Positions 11,970 to 23,320 of a stretch of 64,000 nt of DNA are shown in pieces (positions within the stretch are counted from its first letter, which is position 1; the number at the start of each line of letters is the position of its first letter). Source of the stretch: Emergomyces orientalis (taxonomy: Eukaryota; Ascomycota; Eurotiomycetes; Onygenales; Ajellomycetaceae); assembly GCA_002110485.1 (NCBI GenBank), contig MOWL01000088.1, positions 1 to 64,000 on the forward strand, written 5' to 3'. Below the pieces are notes generated by a model. That model had not been told where the DNA came from. It ran no database searches and worked only from the letters and a program-made list of their open reading frames with translations. The position numbers were made by a program, and so were the translations under genes.

Positions 11970-12462
11970 ATGAAGGGCACAAAAAATCACAAAAAAAACA
12001 AGAAAAATAAAAAAAAACAAAAAGAACAAAATATCTGCATTAAATTCATGCAAAATAATGTTGATAAAAATGAAAATTGTATGTATTCCTGTCTTCAAAT
12101 TGCATTTGAACAGGAAATAGACTTTGTTCTATTTCAAAAATCAAAAATTGATGCAGCACAGAAATATATAATTTCACATTCTAGCTATTACTGTCTTCTA
12201 CCTGAAAACAAAAACATTAGAGTCAGAGTTGTAATTTATACAAGAAAGAAATCAAGATTTCAAATTAATTTGAGAAATGATTAATCTCTGACTCTGATAT
12301 TTTAATAGGAGATATTATAGATACATATAATGAATTTGAAACAATTCAAATTATAAATATATATAATGAAAAATCTCTTGAAGAAAACAACAATAACTGA
12401 ACAATTAATAGAGATTTTATGAATCAAACTTCTGCAAAAAACTCTATAATTGCAGGTGATTT
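11970..12462 (+). pseudogene. LINE B ORF2 start, endonuclease N-terminus
   Basis: Start of the ORF2 polyprotein, encoding the N-terminal part of an APE-type (EEP) endonuclease. It shows 'IKFMQNNVDKNE', 'FVLFQKSK' (copy C has the canonical 'LLQEP') and 'IINIYNEKSL'. A frameshift lies near 12280 and a TGA at 12398-12400 stands where copy C has TGG. The frame is cut at 12462 by LINE C and continues at 19708 with 'FNAHH'. The LQEP-to-FQKS change removes a conserved endonuclease glutamate, consistent with an inactive copy. Confidence 0.75.
12450..12462. repeat. Target-site duplication of LINE C, left
   Basis: 'ttgcaggtgattt' here is repeated exactly at 19695-19707. In LINE B this is a single site in the endonuclease coding sequence (the Gly-Asp-Phe of GDFN). 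Two copies therefore flank the insertion. Confidence 0.92.
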
Positions 12463-12476
12463 ATTATTATTATTCT

Positions 12477-12864
12477 TCAATTATAGATATATATGCAGTC
12501 AGAGACTATGATATCTACCTGAGACTCAAAGAGTCTCAGAATTTTTCTAACTTTAACACTAATTACTATACATTTTTTCTTCAAACAAATAGCACTTGCA
12601 ATACTTGAATTCCAGCCCAGAATAGTCAGCAAATTGATTTTTCTTTTTTTTATTTATTTATTTATAAATATTTTTGAAGATTATTTATATTCTCTTTTTT
12701 TCATATAATTTTCAAGTGATTACAAAGAAAATAAATTAATGATAGACAAAATAACTCATGACATGAATACAAAGGAAATAAAAGACAGACTCTAACACAG
12801 TATAAAAGAAATAGTGAGATATTATATAATATCTAGCAGTTTTTATAAAGAATATTTCAGATTC
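12477..12864 (-). other. 3' UTR of LINE C
   Basis: About 390 bp of AT-rich sequence between ORF2 and the (AAT)n tail. On the element's strand it contains 'tattctgggctggaatt' (near 12610), also present in the 3' UTR of LINE fragment G at about 60298-60314. This is the one strongly conserved 3' block and a candidate for reverse-transcriptase recognition. A palindromic 'gagactctttgagtctc' occurs near 12520. Confidence 0.7.
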
Positions 12865-15800
12865 TCATTCATTTATATTTTCATCTTTGAAATAGAATTG
12901 ATTTCTAGTAGCTATTTGAGTTTCATTGAGAAAATCAATTAAATATTGACTGCCTATTTCAGTTGAAAATAGTAGTTTCATATTCATTTCTCTCAGCTTA
13001 TATTTATATCTCAGTTCAGCTCTAAGTTCTTGATTTAATGAGCAATTCATTAAGATATGTTCTGGGTCTTCAAGAGAGTCACAATATTCACAATTTTCAC
13101 TTTCAATATCAGATATTCTTTTCAAATAAGATTTGAAATAGCCATGATCTAATTTCAATTGAATGATTGAGGAGAAAAGCTTCTTCTTGCACTTAATAGA
13201 GCATGATTTCCATTTAGGTTTAGTTTCAAATCTAAGATAGTGAGGACTTTTTCTTTGTTTTTCTCATATTTTATGCCATTTTTCTAAGCAATTCTCTTTT
13301 ATCTTTCTTTTAATAAAAGACCATGAAACTATTTTTGAACTTGCAATATTTAGTTCTGTTCTTTTCTTTGCTGCTTCATCAGCAAGCTCATTTCCATGTA
13401 TATTTATATGAGCAGGAACCCAGCTCAGATATATCTTTGTCTTATTTTTTAATTGAATTCTTTTGCATATCTTTAGAATTACTTCTATATTCATTTGATC
13501 ATTATGAATTTCATTCTTTTGAATTCTTTTTCAAAGCTGCTTGACTATCTGAAAAAATTCATGCTTCTTTCATATCTTTTCTTTTTGAAGCTTTTATTTC
13601 TATCAGTTTAAAAGCTTTTATAATAGTATATAATTCAGCATCAAATACTTCACATTCATTTCCAATATTCCATGAATCTGATGTATATTTGTAATTATCT
13701 TCTGTATATGCTATTCCAGCTTCTAGGCCTTTATTTTCATTCATTGAACCATCTGAATAAATTAGAATTGACTTTTTAAAATCAATTTTCTCTATTATTC
13801 TTTTATGATTCTCAGCTTCTTCTGGTTTTGATAATGCGCTTATTTCAATTGAAATCATTGAGTCTAGTTTTTCTTTTCATGAATATAGCTTTTCATGTTC
13901 AATCTTTTCAATATTTAATGAGGAGAACTCATCTTTAATCATTGAGCATACTCTATATAGTTGAGAAGGAATTTTTTTTCTATTTCTCTCATTTTCTTGA
14001 TTTTCTTGACTTTCATTCCAATCTAGATATCTATTTCAATCTAAGTCATTTCCAGATTGAATTGGAGAATAAGATGTAGATATTCTTTTTCTAATTGAAT
14101 GAATATCTGGCATTTTCATGATTCTCAGTGCATAATTCTTGCATATCTTCTCAAATCTTATTTCAGGAGGTGATATAGAAGCTTCTATTTCCATAGCTCT
14201 ACATGGAGAGGTTTTGAAAGCTCCCAGAATTCTTCTTAAAGCTGTATTCTGCAATTTTTGAAACTTATCTATGAAGTGTTTCTGGTTCTTCCACCATATC
14301 TGAACACCATAATCAGAAATAGATGCTATACATGCAATGTATAGCTGTCTCATAGCTTGAAATGATAAACCCCTTTCAGTATTAGAAAGTTGTATTATAC
14401 TATTTAAAACTCTTTCAGCTTGAGCCATTCTTTTTTGAATATGAGATTTAAAATTGAGTTTCGAATCCAGCCAGATTCCTAGCCATCTTACAACTGATTT
14501 AGGCTTTATTTCTTGATTTAATAGATTTAAACTTATTTCCTTTTCATATCTTTTTGGAAAAAAGTGAATTAATTCAGTTTTTTCCATATCAAATTGAATT
14601 AGGTTTAAATCTTCTTTATTAAATATCTCTTGCGCAGCTTTTTCAATATTTTCACAATTTTCTTTTATTGTTCTTGAGCTGAAAATCAGATCTATATCAT
14701 CAACATAGCTAGGAGATCTCACTATCTCCATTTCTCTATCTTTGAATAGATTTTTTGTATATATAGCAAATAGAATTGGTGAGACTGGAGACCTCTGAGG
14801 AACTCCTATTTCAATTTCAGTAATATCTTGCTTTAATGAGTCAAAAAGTAGTTGAATATATCTTTTTGACATAAAACATATAACCCACTTTATTAATGCT
14901 TTTGGTAGTTTCATCTCTTGAAGAATAATTATTAGCTTATTCTTTGAAACATGATCAAAAGCACCTTTTATATCAATAAAAGCAGCTGTTGTAACTAAGC
15001 CTTCATTTTTTGCCATTTGAATATCATGAATTATTGATAAAACTGTATCTATTGCAGAATTCTGTTTTCTGCCACCCATTTGATCATTATATAATAAATC
15101 AGTGATTGAGCCTAGATATGATAATCTTGTTGCTATTATTTTTTCAAGAATTTTTCCCAAGCAATTCAAAAGTGATATAATTCTATAAGACTTTGGCATA
15201 GTAGCTTTTCTATTTGGTTTTGCAAGAACTATACCAGTTGCTTGTCTCCAGCATTCAGGGTGATACCCATTCTTCATTAGTTGAGAGAATAATTCAAATA
15301 ATTCATTTTTCAGAGAATGAAAGACTTTTTGAATGATTAAATAATTTATAGTATCAGGTCCTGCAGCTGTTTTTGTAGAACTTGTAAAAACAGCAGTTTC
15401 AAGTTCATTTCTAGATAGATCTGGCCAAGCCCATCTTGAATCTTCAATATATTCACATATTGAACTATATTGTTCAGATTGAGGTGGTTTTTGAAATAGA
15501 ATTTTCATAAAAGCCTGACATTTTTGTTCAAAAGAATGAGCAATATATTCCTCATTTTCTATTTTATATTTTAGAGATGGAAGCTTTGCAACAAATTTAG
15601 ACTTTGTATATTTAAAAGCTTTAAATATTTCTTTTCCCTGTGCATTCTCAAGAAATTTATTCCAGCAGCTAGTTTTAGCTTTTTTAATTAATGTGAAATA
15701 TTCATTTCTTATTCTTTTATATTCTTCATAAGATATGATATTCTCTTTCCATTCTTTTTTTATTTTTGCTAGATTTTTTCTTTTTTCTGTTATTTCTTCT

Positions 15801-16819
15801 GATCACCAAGGTTTTGAGAATTCTGAGAGCTTTTTCTTTGATATAAAGTTTTTAATGCTTTCTAATATAATTTCAGTTATTATATTAGTTTCACTTTCTA
15901 GCATTATATCTGTTATTATTGTCTTTTCATTTCAATTTGATAATTCTTCTTTTTTTTCAAATTTTAAATCTTCAATTCTCTTATTGATTTCAGACCATTC
16001 AGCTTTTTCAAAATTATATTGATTTGATAGTAGAGGATTCTCACATGTTTCCTTTTCATCAATTTCAATATTAAATTGAATAACTTCATGAGCAGATCCT
16101 GATGTTTCTTCTGAATTAATAAATCAATTATAGACCTTGTTTTCAATCAAATTTTTTGATAGAAAGGTTAAGTCTATGATTGATTTCTTCATTAAGTTGT
16201 TTCTAAAGAAGGTCTGTCTATCAATTTCATTTATAATATCTAATTCATGTTGTAGAGCTCACTCTACTATTTTCTCTGATCTTATTGAATAATCACATTC
16301 AGAATTCCACCATATATGATGTGCATTGAAATCACCACATATAATAGCATTTTTTTCTGGACTTAAATTCAGCAGTTCTCTGTCAACTGTCCATGAATTA
16401 TCATTTACCTTCAGTGATTTTTCATTATAAATATTTATCAATTGAATACTGTCAAATTGATTTCTTGTATCTATAATATCTTCAACTAGAATATCAGAAT
16501 TAGATATATAATTACTTTTTATATTGAATTGAAATCTTGATCTTTTTCTTGCATATATCACAACTCTTGCTTTTACATCTGATTTCTCTGGTAAAAAGCA
16601 GTGATAGCTTGAATGAGAAATTATAAATTGTTGTTCTATATTAAAATTTGGCTCTTGTAATAGAATGAAGTCAGTTTGCTCTTCAAAGCCTATCTGTAAG
16701 CATGAATAGATAGCATCTTTATTTCTATCAACATTGTTTTGAATAAAAGTTATTTTTGAAGCATTTTTGATAGTTTTTTTCTTCTTTTTATTATTATTTT
16801 GTGTAGTAAACATGTACAA
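12865..16819 (-). CDS. LINE C ORF2: endonuclease, RT, RNase H
   Basis: Polyprotein of about 1310 codons. It begins with an APE-type endonuclease ('FIQNNVD', 'LLQEPNF', 'GDFNAHHIWWNSE'). RT follows with 'KTAAGPD', 'IVLAKPNRK', 'AAFIDIKGAFDHV' (motif A), 'VPQRSPVSPILF' and 'PSYVDDIDLIF' (YVDD, motif C). Then come 'VRWLGIWLDSKLNF' and an RNase H domain ('ILIYSDGS', 'IFSDSQAAL', 'SWVPAHINIHGNELADEAA'), and a Cys-rich tail 'CEYC...H...C'. One frame runs from 16819 to about 13530, broken only by TGA at 16261, 16126, 15934, 15805, 14038, 13879 and 13561 (high coordinate of each). A 1-nt insertion in an A-run near 13530 shifts to a second frame with one more TGA at 13266-13264. All TGAs align with Trp positions or plausible Trp contexts. 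It encodes target-primed reverse transcription functions; activity depends on UGA decoding. Confidence 0.88.
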
Positions 16820-16846
16820 AAGGAATAAATTGAAGCTGTGTTTCTT

Positions 16847-18409
16847 TTATTCTGAATCAGGTAATAGATTATATCTATTATCTGTATTCAGAGCTGGAAC
16901 TTCTACTGCTTTCATAGAAATGAGATTTTCTTTATCTTTTCTCATTTTTATAGATGTAACAGAGTTTAAGATCTGTCTATTTTTTGAAAAAGAATTTGAC
17001 TCAGAAGAAATAGACATTTGAGAATTTCTTCTTTTTGTAGTTTTATCTATTTTCTCTGTATTTTGAGTTTCTTTTCTCCATTTCACATCTTTATTGAAAG
17101 ACTTTTTCTTGAAAATGAAAATACAATCTTTTGAAATAGATGTGTGCTTTTCATAGCAATTACTGCATTTGATTTCAGTGTGATTGCAGATTTCATCTAT
17201 TTTTCTACATGTGTTGCAAGAATGTTCATTTGTTTTGTGATCTAAAGCACAAAACTGACATTTAGAATTTCTTTTACAAGTATTTGCAAAGTGTCCATGT
17301 TTCTGACAGTTTGAGCATTGAATTTGAGATTTAATATTCTCTCTTGAATTTTTGAATTCAAATACTTTCATTTTCAATCCTGCAATTACAATATACTGTC
17401 GTTTTGACTGTTCTATTGTATTTGTAGTAATTAAAACTGAAGCATTTTGATTTCTTTGTCTTTGCTCATAAGAATTGAGCCAAATTGGGGTTTTTTTCAA
17501 AGAAATTGAATTATATATTTCAATTTCTTCTTTCAAATTTATCATGCCTTCTTCATGATCAAAGATTTCAACTGAAATATCATGTAATACAAATTTTCCC
17601 CATTTCTCATCTTTTTCACATGAAACTTCAATAGAGAGAGCTTTTTGAACTATCTCTTTCCAGCAGTTTTCATTTTGAATTAGATATTCAGAGCTGAAAT
17701 CTGGCATAGCAGTAATTACAATTGAATTTCCCAGAAAAGAGGTTTCAATTGATGAGATAACTGGCTTGAATTCTTCATTTTAAGTTTCAAAATGAAAGTT
17801 TTGATTGATTTTGTTTCTAAGTTCAAAAATGAACTTAGAATCATTTAGAATAGATTTTTTAAAGATAGCTCTATCACTAACTTTTAAAATCAGTCTCTGT
17901 TTTTTTAATTCAAGAAATTTAATCTCTTTTTGAGCTTTTCTTTGTTCTTTTTTCTCAACTAATGAGAAAATTTTTTCTGCTTTTTTCAGCTGTTTTTCTT
18001 TTTCAATATTTTGTGAGCTATTGAGAGCTTGAGTATAGGTTTTTGTCTCATTTTCAGTGTTTTCTTTTGAAAGAGATTCAGAAGAGATTTTTTGAGATAC
18101 AGATTTTTCAGTTTTTTTCAAAACTATCTTCAGATTTGAAGAAATATTAAGTTTAAACTTAATAATTTCATTCAGTTGTCTTGCTTGTGAATGCAGAATA
18201 AGAAGAATTTCTTCATTTTCTTCATACATGCACTGTTTATATAGCTCATCAGCTATTTTTTGTAGATTTTTCACTTCATCTACTTTGTGTCTGTCTATTT
18301 CTTCTTTTTTCCTTTTCTTCAAAATCTCAATTTCAGAAACAGTTTCTATGAAATTATTTCTATTTTTGCATGGAGTCATCATGTTCACAGATTGAGGTGA
18401 GTTATTCAT
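16847..18409 (-). CDS. LINE C ORF1: gag-like CCHC protein
   Basis: RNA-binding ORF1 protein in one frame. The first part (18409-17780) is a charged, probably coiled-coil segment. After an in-frame TAA at 17782-17780 the same frame continues to 16847 and ends in TAA. The second part has Trp codons as TGG ('NCWKEI', 'EKWGKF', 'PIWLNS') and a zinc-knuckle cluster: 'CSNCQKHGHFANTC', 'CQFCALDHKTNEHSC', 'CNTC', 'CSNC...H'. The internal TAA has a counterpart two codons away in copy B. It could be a pseudogene lesion, a readthrough site or the end of a separate ORF. ORF1 and ORF2 are separated by 27 nt. Confidence 0.78.
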
Positions 18410-19694
18410 GATTTCTTTGAGTATATTAGATAATTAGTCAAATTAAATAGTATTCTCAGATTTTTGCTATTTTTTCTACTAGAAATAGTATCTAGATTAG
18501 ATTTTTCAAGAGAATCTAATAAACTAATATTGATTTTTAAAGATAAATCAATTAAATCTTCACAGACTTCTTTCTTGTGCTACAAAATGTAGAGAAAAGA
18601 ATTGATTTCAATTAATAATAAATTATTCAATTGAAATGACAGTTTTTGAAAGAAAAACTGACAAAATAAATCAATTTTTTGCAGAGAAATTGATAAAAAC
18701 TATTCAGAAATATTCAATATTCTAAACTTCTCCCCACATATCAAGTATGCAGCTCAAAATTGAGATTATTTTCAAAAACTGAATCAGTCACTGAAGTAAA
18801 GAAATATGAATTTGTGTAGAATTTTCTTGATTTATTTACTCAGAGCTAAATCAAGAAAAACACTCTAACTCTTGCAAATTTTGTCTTTTTCAATTTAAAA
18901 AGCTTCTCAAAATTTCTGCTTGAAATAGGCCCCACCTCAAATCAAGATTGTATTCCTGAAATATCAATATGAATTAATACTGAATAGATTTCCTTTTCTA
19001 TTCAAATTAATCTCATATATTTTACTAGATAGCTCTTAATAAATGTAATTTATTAAGTCACACAGATGAGTATGCAAATGAAGAATCAACAGACTAAATC
19101 TGTACTATTTTCTTATATAATAATATATATATATACAAGTATGTATATATATTACTTGCAGGGACCAAGCTATTTTTTTAAACACTGATATTTCCACTTT
19201 TTCTCGTTCCGTTTTGTAGAGAGGGTAGGTTCCGGGGAATTTCTGATTGAAGGGTAGGTCACGTGTGATCTGTGCTGAGGTATTTTTTTGTCACTTTTCT
19301 GCCGGGCGAGGTAGGGCGGTACAGGGAAAAGACTTGGCACTGGTGCAAAGGAACATGAAAATCAATCAGAGTTTTCACGCAGGTTTTGACACTGAATTGT
19401 TCAGAAAGAGATGGTCGGAATGAATTCAAAATTGAGACAGTTGTAATATCTGGTTTGTTCTAGCTTCTATCAAAATTCTATGTAAATTGGGCCGAAACTG
19501 ATGATGTTATGTGATGAAGTGTGATTTTCTTTCCTCTTAGAGGTTGCAAACATGTTTTCCTCAATAGCTTCACCAACTCGCGCTCAATTTTAATAAAAAG
19601 TGAATAAATTGCTTTCTTAAACAAGAGCTTTCAAATGGATGTCTTTTCGTCTTCTAATTCGAAGAATTGGGCTGGTTCGGGGTTTTTGGATCGT
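18410..19694 (-). promoter_or_regulatory. 5' UTR and presumed promoter of LINE C
   Basis: About 1.3 kb before ORF1, also present in fragments D (29036-30268) and E (60455-61285). It carries an AT-rich inverted repeat near 19105-19160 ('atatatatatatacaagta' facing 'tgtatatatattacttg') and a conserved GC-rich island at 19297-19324 (around 'tgccgggcgaggtagggcgg') in otherwise AT-rich DNA. An E-box-like 'tcacgtg' lies at about 19259. LINEs often carry internal promoters in the 5' UTR, and the island is the obvious candidate; that role is inferred. Confidence 0.6.
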
Positions 19695-19707
19695 TTGCAG
19701 GTGATTT
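19695..19707. repeat. Target-site duplication of LINE C, right
   Basis: Exact 13-bp copy of 12450-12462. The sequence to its right continues LINE B's ORF2 in phase ('...GDFNAHH'). Confidence 0.92.
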
Positions 19708-22700
19708 CAATGCTCATCATATTTTATGGAATTCTGAATGCAGACAATCAATAAGAGCAGAGGAACTTGTTGAATACTTTCTAGTTAATAAACTTCATAT
19801 AATTAATGAAACTGATAGACAAACTTTCTTTAGAAATAATATACAGAATCATTCAATAATTGATTTAACATTAATATCAAACAATTTAATGAAAAACAAA
19901 CTATTTGAATGGTATATTAATGAAAAAGAAACATCAGGTTCATATCATGAGCTTATTCAATTTAATATTATATTAGATAGAGAGAATATGATTGAAAATC
20001 CTCTACTATCTAATCAATATAACTTTGAAAAAGCAGATTGGAATGAAGTTGAGAAAAAAATTGAGATATTAAAAGAGAAAAAGAAAAATGAACTGATTTG
20101 AAATAAAGATCAGGAAATTACAGATCAAATACTTGAAGAAAAAACAGAAATAATTACAAATATAATTCTAGAAAGTATTAATGATAATATTCCAAAAAAA
20201 GTTCTATCAGAGTACTCTAAACCATGGTGGAATAAAGAAATATCAGAGAAAAGAAAAAATTTAGCAATTTACAGAGAAAAATGGAAAAAAGATATCATTA
20301 CTCATGAAGAATACAAAGAAATGAGAAATGAATACTTCATTACTATAAAAACAGCTAAAACTTCATGCTGGAATACTTTTCTTGAAAATGCAAAAGAAAA
20401 AGAGATTTTTAAAGCATTTAATTATATAAAATCAAGAAAAGTAGCTAAATTACCTATTTTAGAATATAACTATCAGAATAGAGAGATTAAAGCTCATTCC
20501 TTTGAAGAAAAATGCCAGGCATTGTTAAGAATGTTATTTCAAAAACCACCAGTATTTCAAAATGAAAACTCTATGTCAATAGATGATTATACTGAAAATG
20601 TAGAGAAAAGATGGATATGGCCAGATCTATCAGAAGATGAATTACAAACAGCAATTTTTGAAAGCTCAAAGAAAACTGCTGCAGGCCCTGACTCAATAAA
20701 TCATTTAATAATACAAAAATTATATCCTAAGTTAAAAGGAGAAATATTTGAATTACTTTTCAATTTATTGAAAAAAGGATATCATCCCAAGATATGGAGA
20801 AAAGCCACTGGAATAGTACTTGCAAAACCAAATAGAAAAAGCACTATTTCAAAATCCTATAGAATTATATCATTGTTAAATTGCTTGGGAAAAGTCTTAG
20901 AAAAAATAATAGCTACTAGATTATCATATCTAAGTACTATCTCTGACTCTGATCTATTATTTTATGATCAAATAGGGGGTAGAAAGCAAAACTCAGCAAT
21001 AGATGCAGTTTTTTCTCTAACTCATGATATAGAATTAGCTAGAAATGAAAAACTAGTTTCAACTGCTGCTTTTATTAATAAAAAAGAGGCATTTGATCAT
21101 GTTTCAAAAGAGCATTTAATTCAAACTCTGGTAGAATTAAATACTCCAAAATCATTGATAAAATGGGTCAGTTGTTTTATGTCAGAAAGAACCATTCAGT
21201 TGTTTTTTGATGAAATAAAACAAAAGAAAACAAAAATTGAAATAGAAGTCTCTCAGAGATCTTCAGTCTCTCCCATTCTATTTTTGATATATATAAGAAC
21301 ATTATTTCAAAACAGAGAAATAAAGCTAGTGAGAACACCCAGCTACATTGATGATATTGCATTATTATGTCATTCAAAAACAATAAAAGAAAACTGTTTA
21401 TTAATTGAAAATGCAGTAAGAGAAATCATTCAAAAAGGAAATGAAATTTATATTCAGTTTGATATGAATAAAACTGAATTGATTCACTTTTTTTCTAAGT
21501 TAAATGAGAAAAATGAACACATAGTCTTACTAAATGAACAAATTAATTCAAAAGAATCAGTTAGATGGCTAGAATTTTGACTAGACTCAAAACTGAAGTT
21601 TAATTATCATATTCAAAAGAAACTTGCTCAGGCAGAGAGTAATCTTAATTACATTTTAAGATTATCAAATACAGAAAGAGAACTATCTTTCCAAGCAATA
21701 AGACAACTTTATATTGCCTGCATTTCCTCAATCTCAGACTATGAAGCACAAATATGGTGGAAAAATCAGAAAAACTTTCTAAATAAATATGAAAGTCTGC
21801 AAAATAAAGCTTTAAGAAGAATGCTGGGAGCATTTAAAATCATCTCTATAAAAGCTATGGAAATTGAAGCCTCAATTCCTTCTTCTAAAATAAAACTGAA
21901 CAAGCTGTGCAGAAATTATTCAGTGAGAATAATTAAATTAAATCAAAATTATATAATTAGAAAAAGAGTTTCATTCACATTTCCTCTCATGAACACAGGC
22001 ACTGATTTGAACTAAAGTAAATATTTAGATTGAAATGAAATCAGTCTAAATTCTGTAAAAAAGATTTCAACTCAGTTATATAGAGTTTGTTCAATGATCA
22101 AAGACGAACTTCCTCATTTAAATGTGAAAGAATTAGATTTTGAACAACTATATTCATGAAAAAAGTCTCTGAATTCATTGATTGATATAGATATTAGTGA
22201 ATTATCTAAAGAAAATGAGCAAGAAAGACATTTAAAGCAGCTTGAAATTATAAATAATGCTCAGATTATCTATACTGATGGATCAAAAAATGATACTTCA
22301 AATAATCTGGGAGCTGGCATAGCATATACAAGAAACAAAGATATATACTTCACCAATTCATGAAATCTGGGTCAAGAAATGGAAGTATTTGATGCAGAAG
22401 TATATGCAATAATGCAAGCATTTAAAATGACAATGAGTCAATTGACAAGAAATTCAGATATCAATAAGATATGAATTTATTCAGACAGTCAAGCAGCTTT
22501 GAAAAGATTTCAAAAAAACAAGATTCAAGAAAATCAAATACATATTGAAACTGTATATCAATTGATTAAAAGAATAAGAAAATTAAAAGATATACAAATT
22601 CATTTGCACTGAGTCCCAGCTCATATGAATATAAAAGGAAATGAACTAGCTGATGAAGCTGTAAAAAAGAGCACAGAAATTGAGTTAGTGAAAAAACAGA

Positions 22701-23166
22701 AAATATCTTGAACATTTATAAAAAGAAAAGTAAAAGAGAAATGCTTAAAAGATTGAAATTTAAATTGAGAAACTCAAAAACAAAAACTAAGTATCAAATA
22801 CTTAATTTTTGAAATAAAATCAAAGTGAAAAGCATGCTCTATTAAATGCAAAAAGAAAATCTTTTCTTCAATAATTCAATTGAAGCTTGATCATGGATAC
22901 TTTGGCTTCTATTTTAAGAAATTTGGAATTGAGAGACCTCAAAACTGTGATATATATAATTATTTGAAAGATTCAGAACATTTATTGATAAATTGCTTAA
23001 AAAACTCTGTTATTAGAAATGATTTGAAAAGAAAATATGATATAGATCAAATAAATATGAGATTTCTGTTTCAAACTGAAACAGATATCAAATATTTAAT
23101 AAATTATATCATAGAAACAGATATTGCAACAAGAAAAAAAACAACAACTAGATATATAATAAATAT
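19708..23166 (+). mobile_element. AT-rich LINE B, 3' part
   Basis: Continuation of LINE B beyond the nested insertion. It runs through ORF2 to just past its stop region and breaks at about 23166, where the sequence changes to the 5' end of LINE L2. Compared with fragment G (60120-60430), which retains the 3' UTR, B lacks that UTR. It was cut during or after L2 arrival. Confidence 0.85.
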
Positions 23167-23182
23167 GGAACTTAGGATATAA
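19708..23182 (+). pseudogene. LINE B ORF2, RT and RNase H part
   Basis: About 1158 codons in one unbroken frame: 'KTAAGPDSINH', 'IVLAKPNRK', 'AAFINKKEAFDHV' (the canonical motif A Asp is Asn here), 'VSQRSSVSPILF', 'PSYIDDIALL' (IDD in place of YVDD), 'VRWLEF-LDSKL', then RNase H ('IIYTDGSKN', 'IYSDSQAAL', 'VPAHMNIKGNELADEA'). Eleven in-frame TGAs start at 20099, 21578, 22031, 22157, 22361, 22472, 22610, 22709, 22754, 22766 and 22826. One TAA at 22013 also sits at a position that is TGA in copies A and C. There is no frameshift in almost 3.5 kb. Changes at the RT motif A Asp suggest this copy is no longer active. Confidence 0.82.
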
Positions 23183-23320
23183 AAAAAACAATCAAACACG
23201 CGGGAAAAACACTATTAAGAATAGAAAGAGAGCATCAGGCATTCTTTACACATCATTACAATGGCATTGAATGTGGGGGAGGTGGTTATGGTGAAAGATG
23301 GCATGCATGAGGCTTGACAC

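Larger units (their letters stand above)
9981..12462 (+). mobile_element. AT-rich LINE B, 5' part (interrupted by LINE C)
   Basis: The 5'-proximal part of a plus-strand LINE: the inner part of the 5' UTR from about 9981, ORF1 at 10318-11934, and the start of ORF2 at 11970. It stops at 12462 inside the endonuclease motif (GDFNAHH), where LINE C is inserted, and resumes at 19708. The left junction with fragment A is direct, so the outer ~1 kb of 5' UTR seen in copy C is missing here. This copy is older than C, since C is inside it. Confidence 0.88.
12463..19694 (-). mobile_element. Full-length AT-rich LINE C, nested in LINE B
   Basis: A complete-looking non-LTR retrotransposon of about 7.2 kb on the minus strand. 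Its order is a 5' UTR (19694-18410), ORF1 (18409-16847), ORF2 (16819-12865) and a 3' UTR ending in an (AAT)n tail at 12463-12476. It is bounded by a 13-bp target-site duplication and splits LINE B's endonuclease domain. Domain order (CCHC gag, APE endonuclease, RT, RNase H) fits the I/Tad group of LINEs. It is the best preserved copy of its family in the window, with one homopolymer frameshift and eight in-frame TGAs in ORF2. Confidence 0.93.

Noticed and set aside
9000..23200. Mitochondrial DNA insertion (AT-rich, UGA=Trp)
   Set aside because: Both LINE families have gag-like ORFs, APE endonuclease, RT and tails typical of nuclear non-LTR elements, and target-site duplication in another LINE. 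No mitochondrial genes or group I/II introns were seen.
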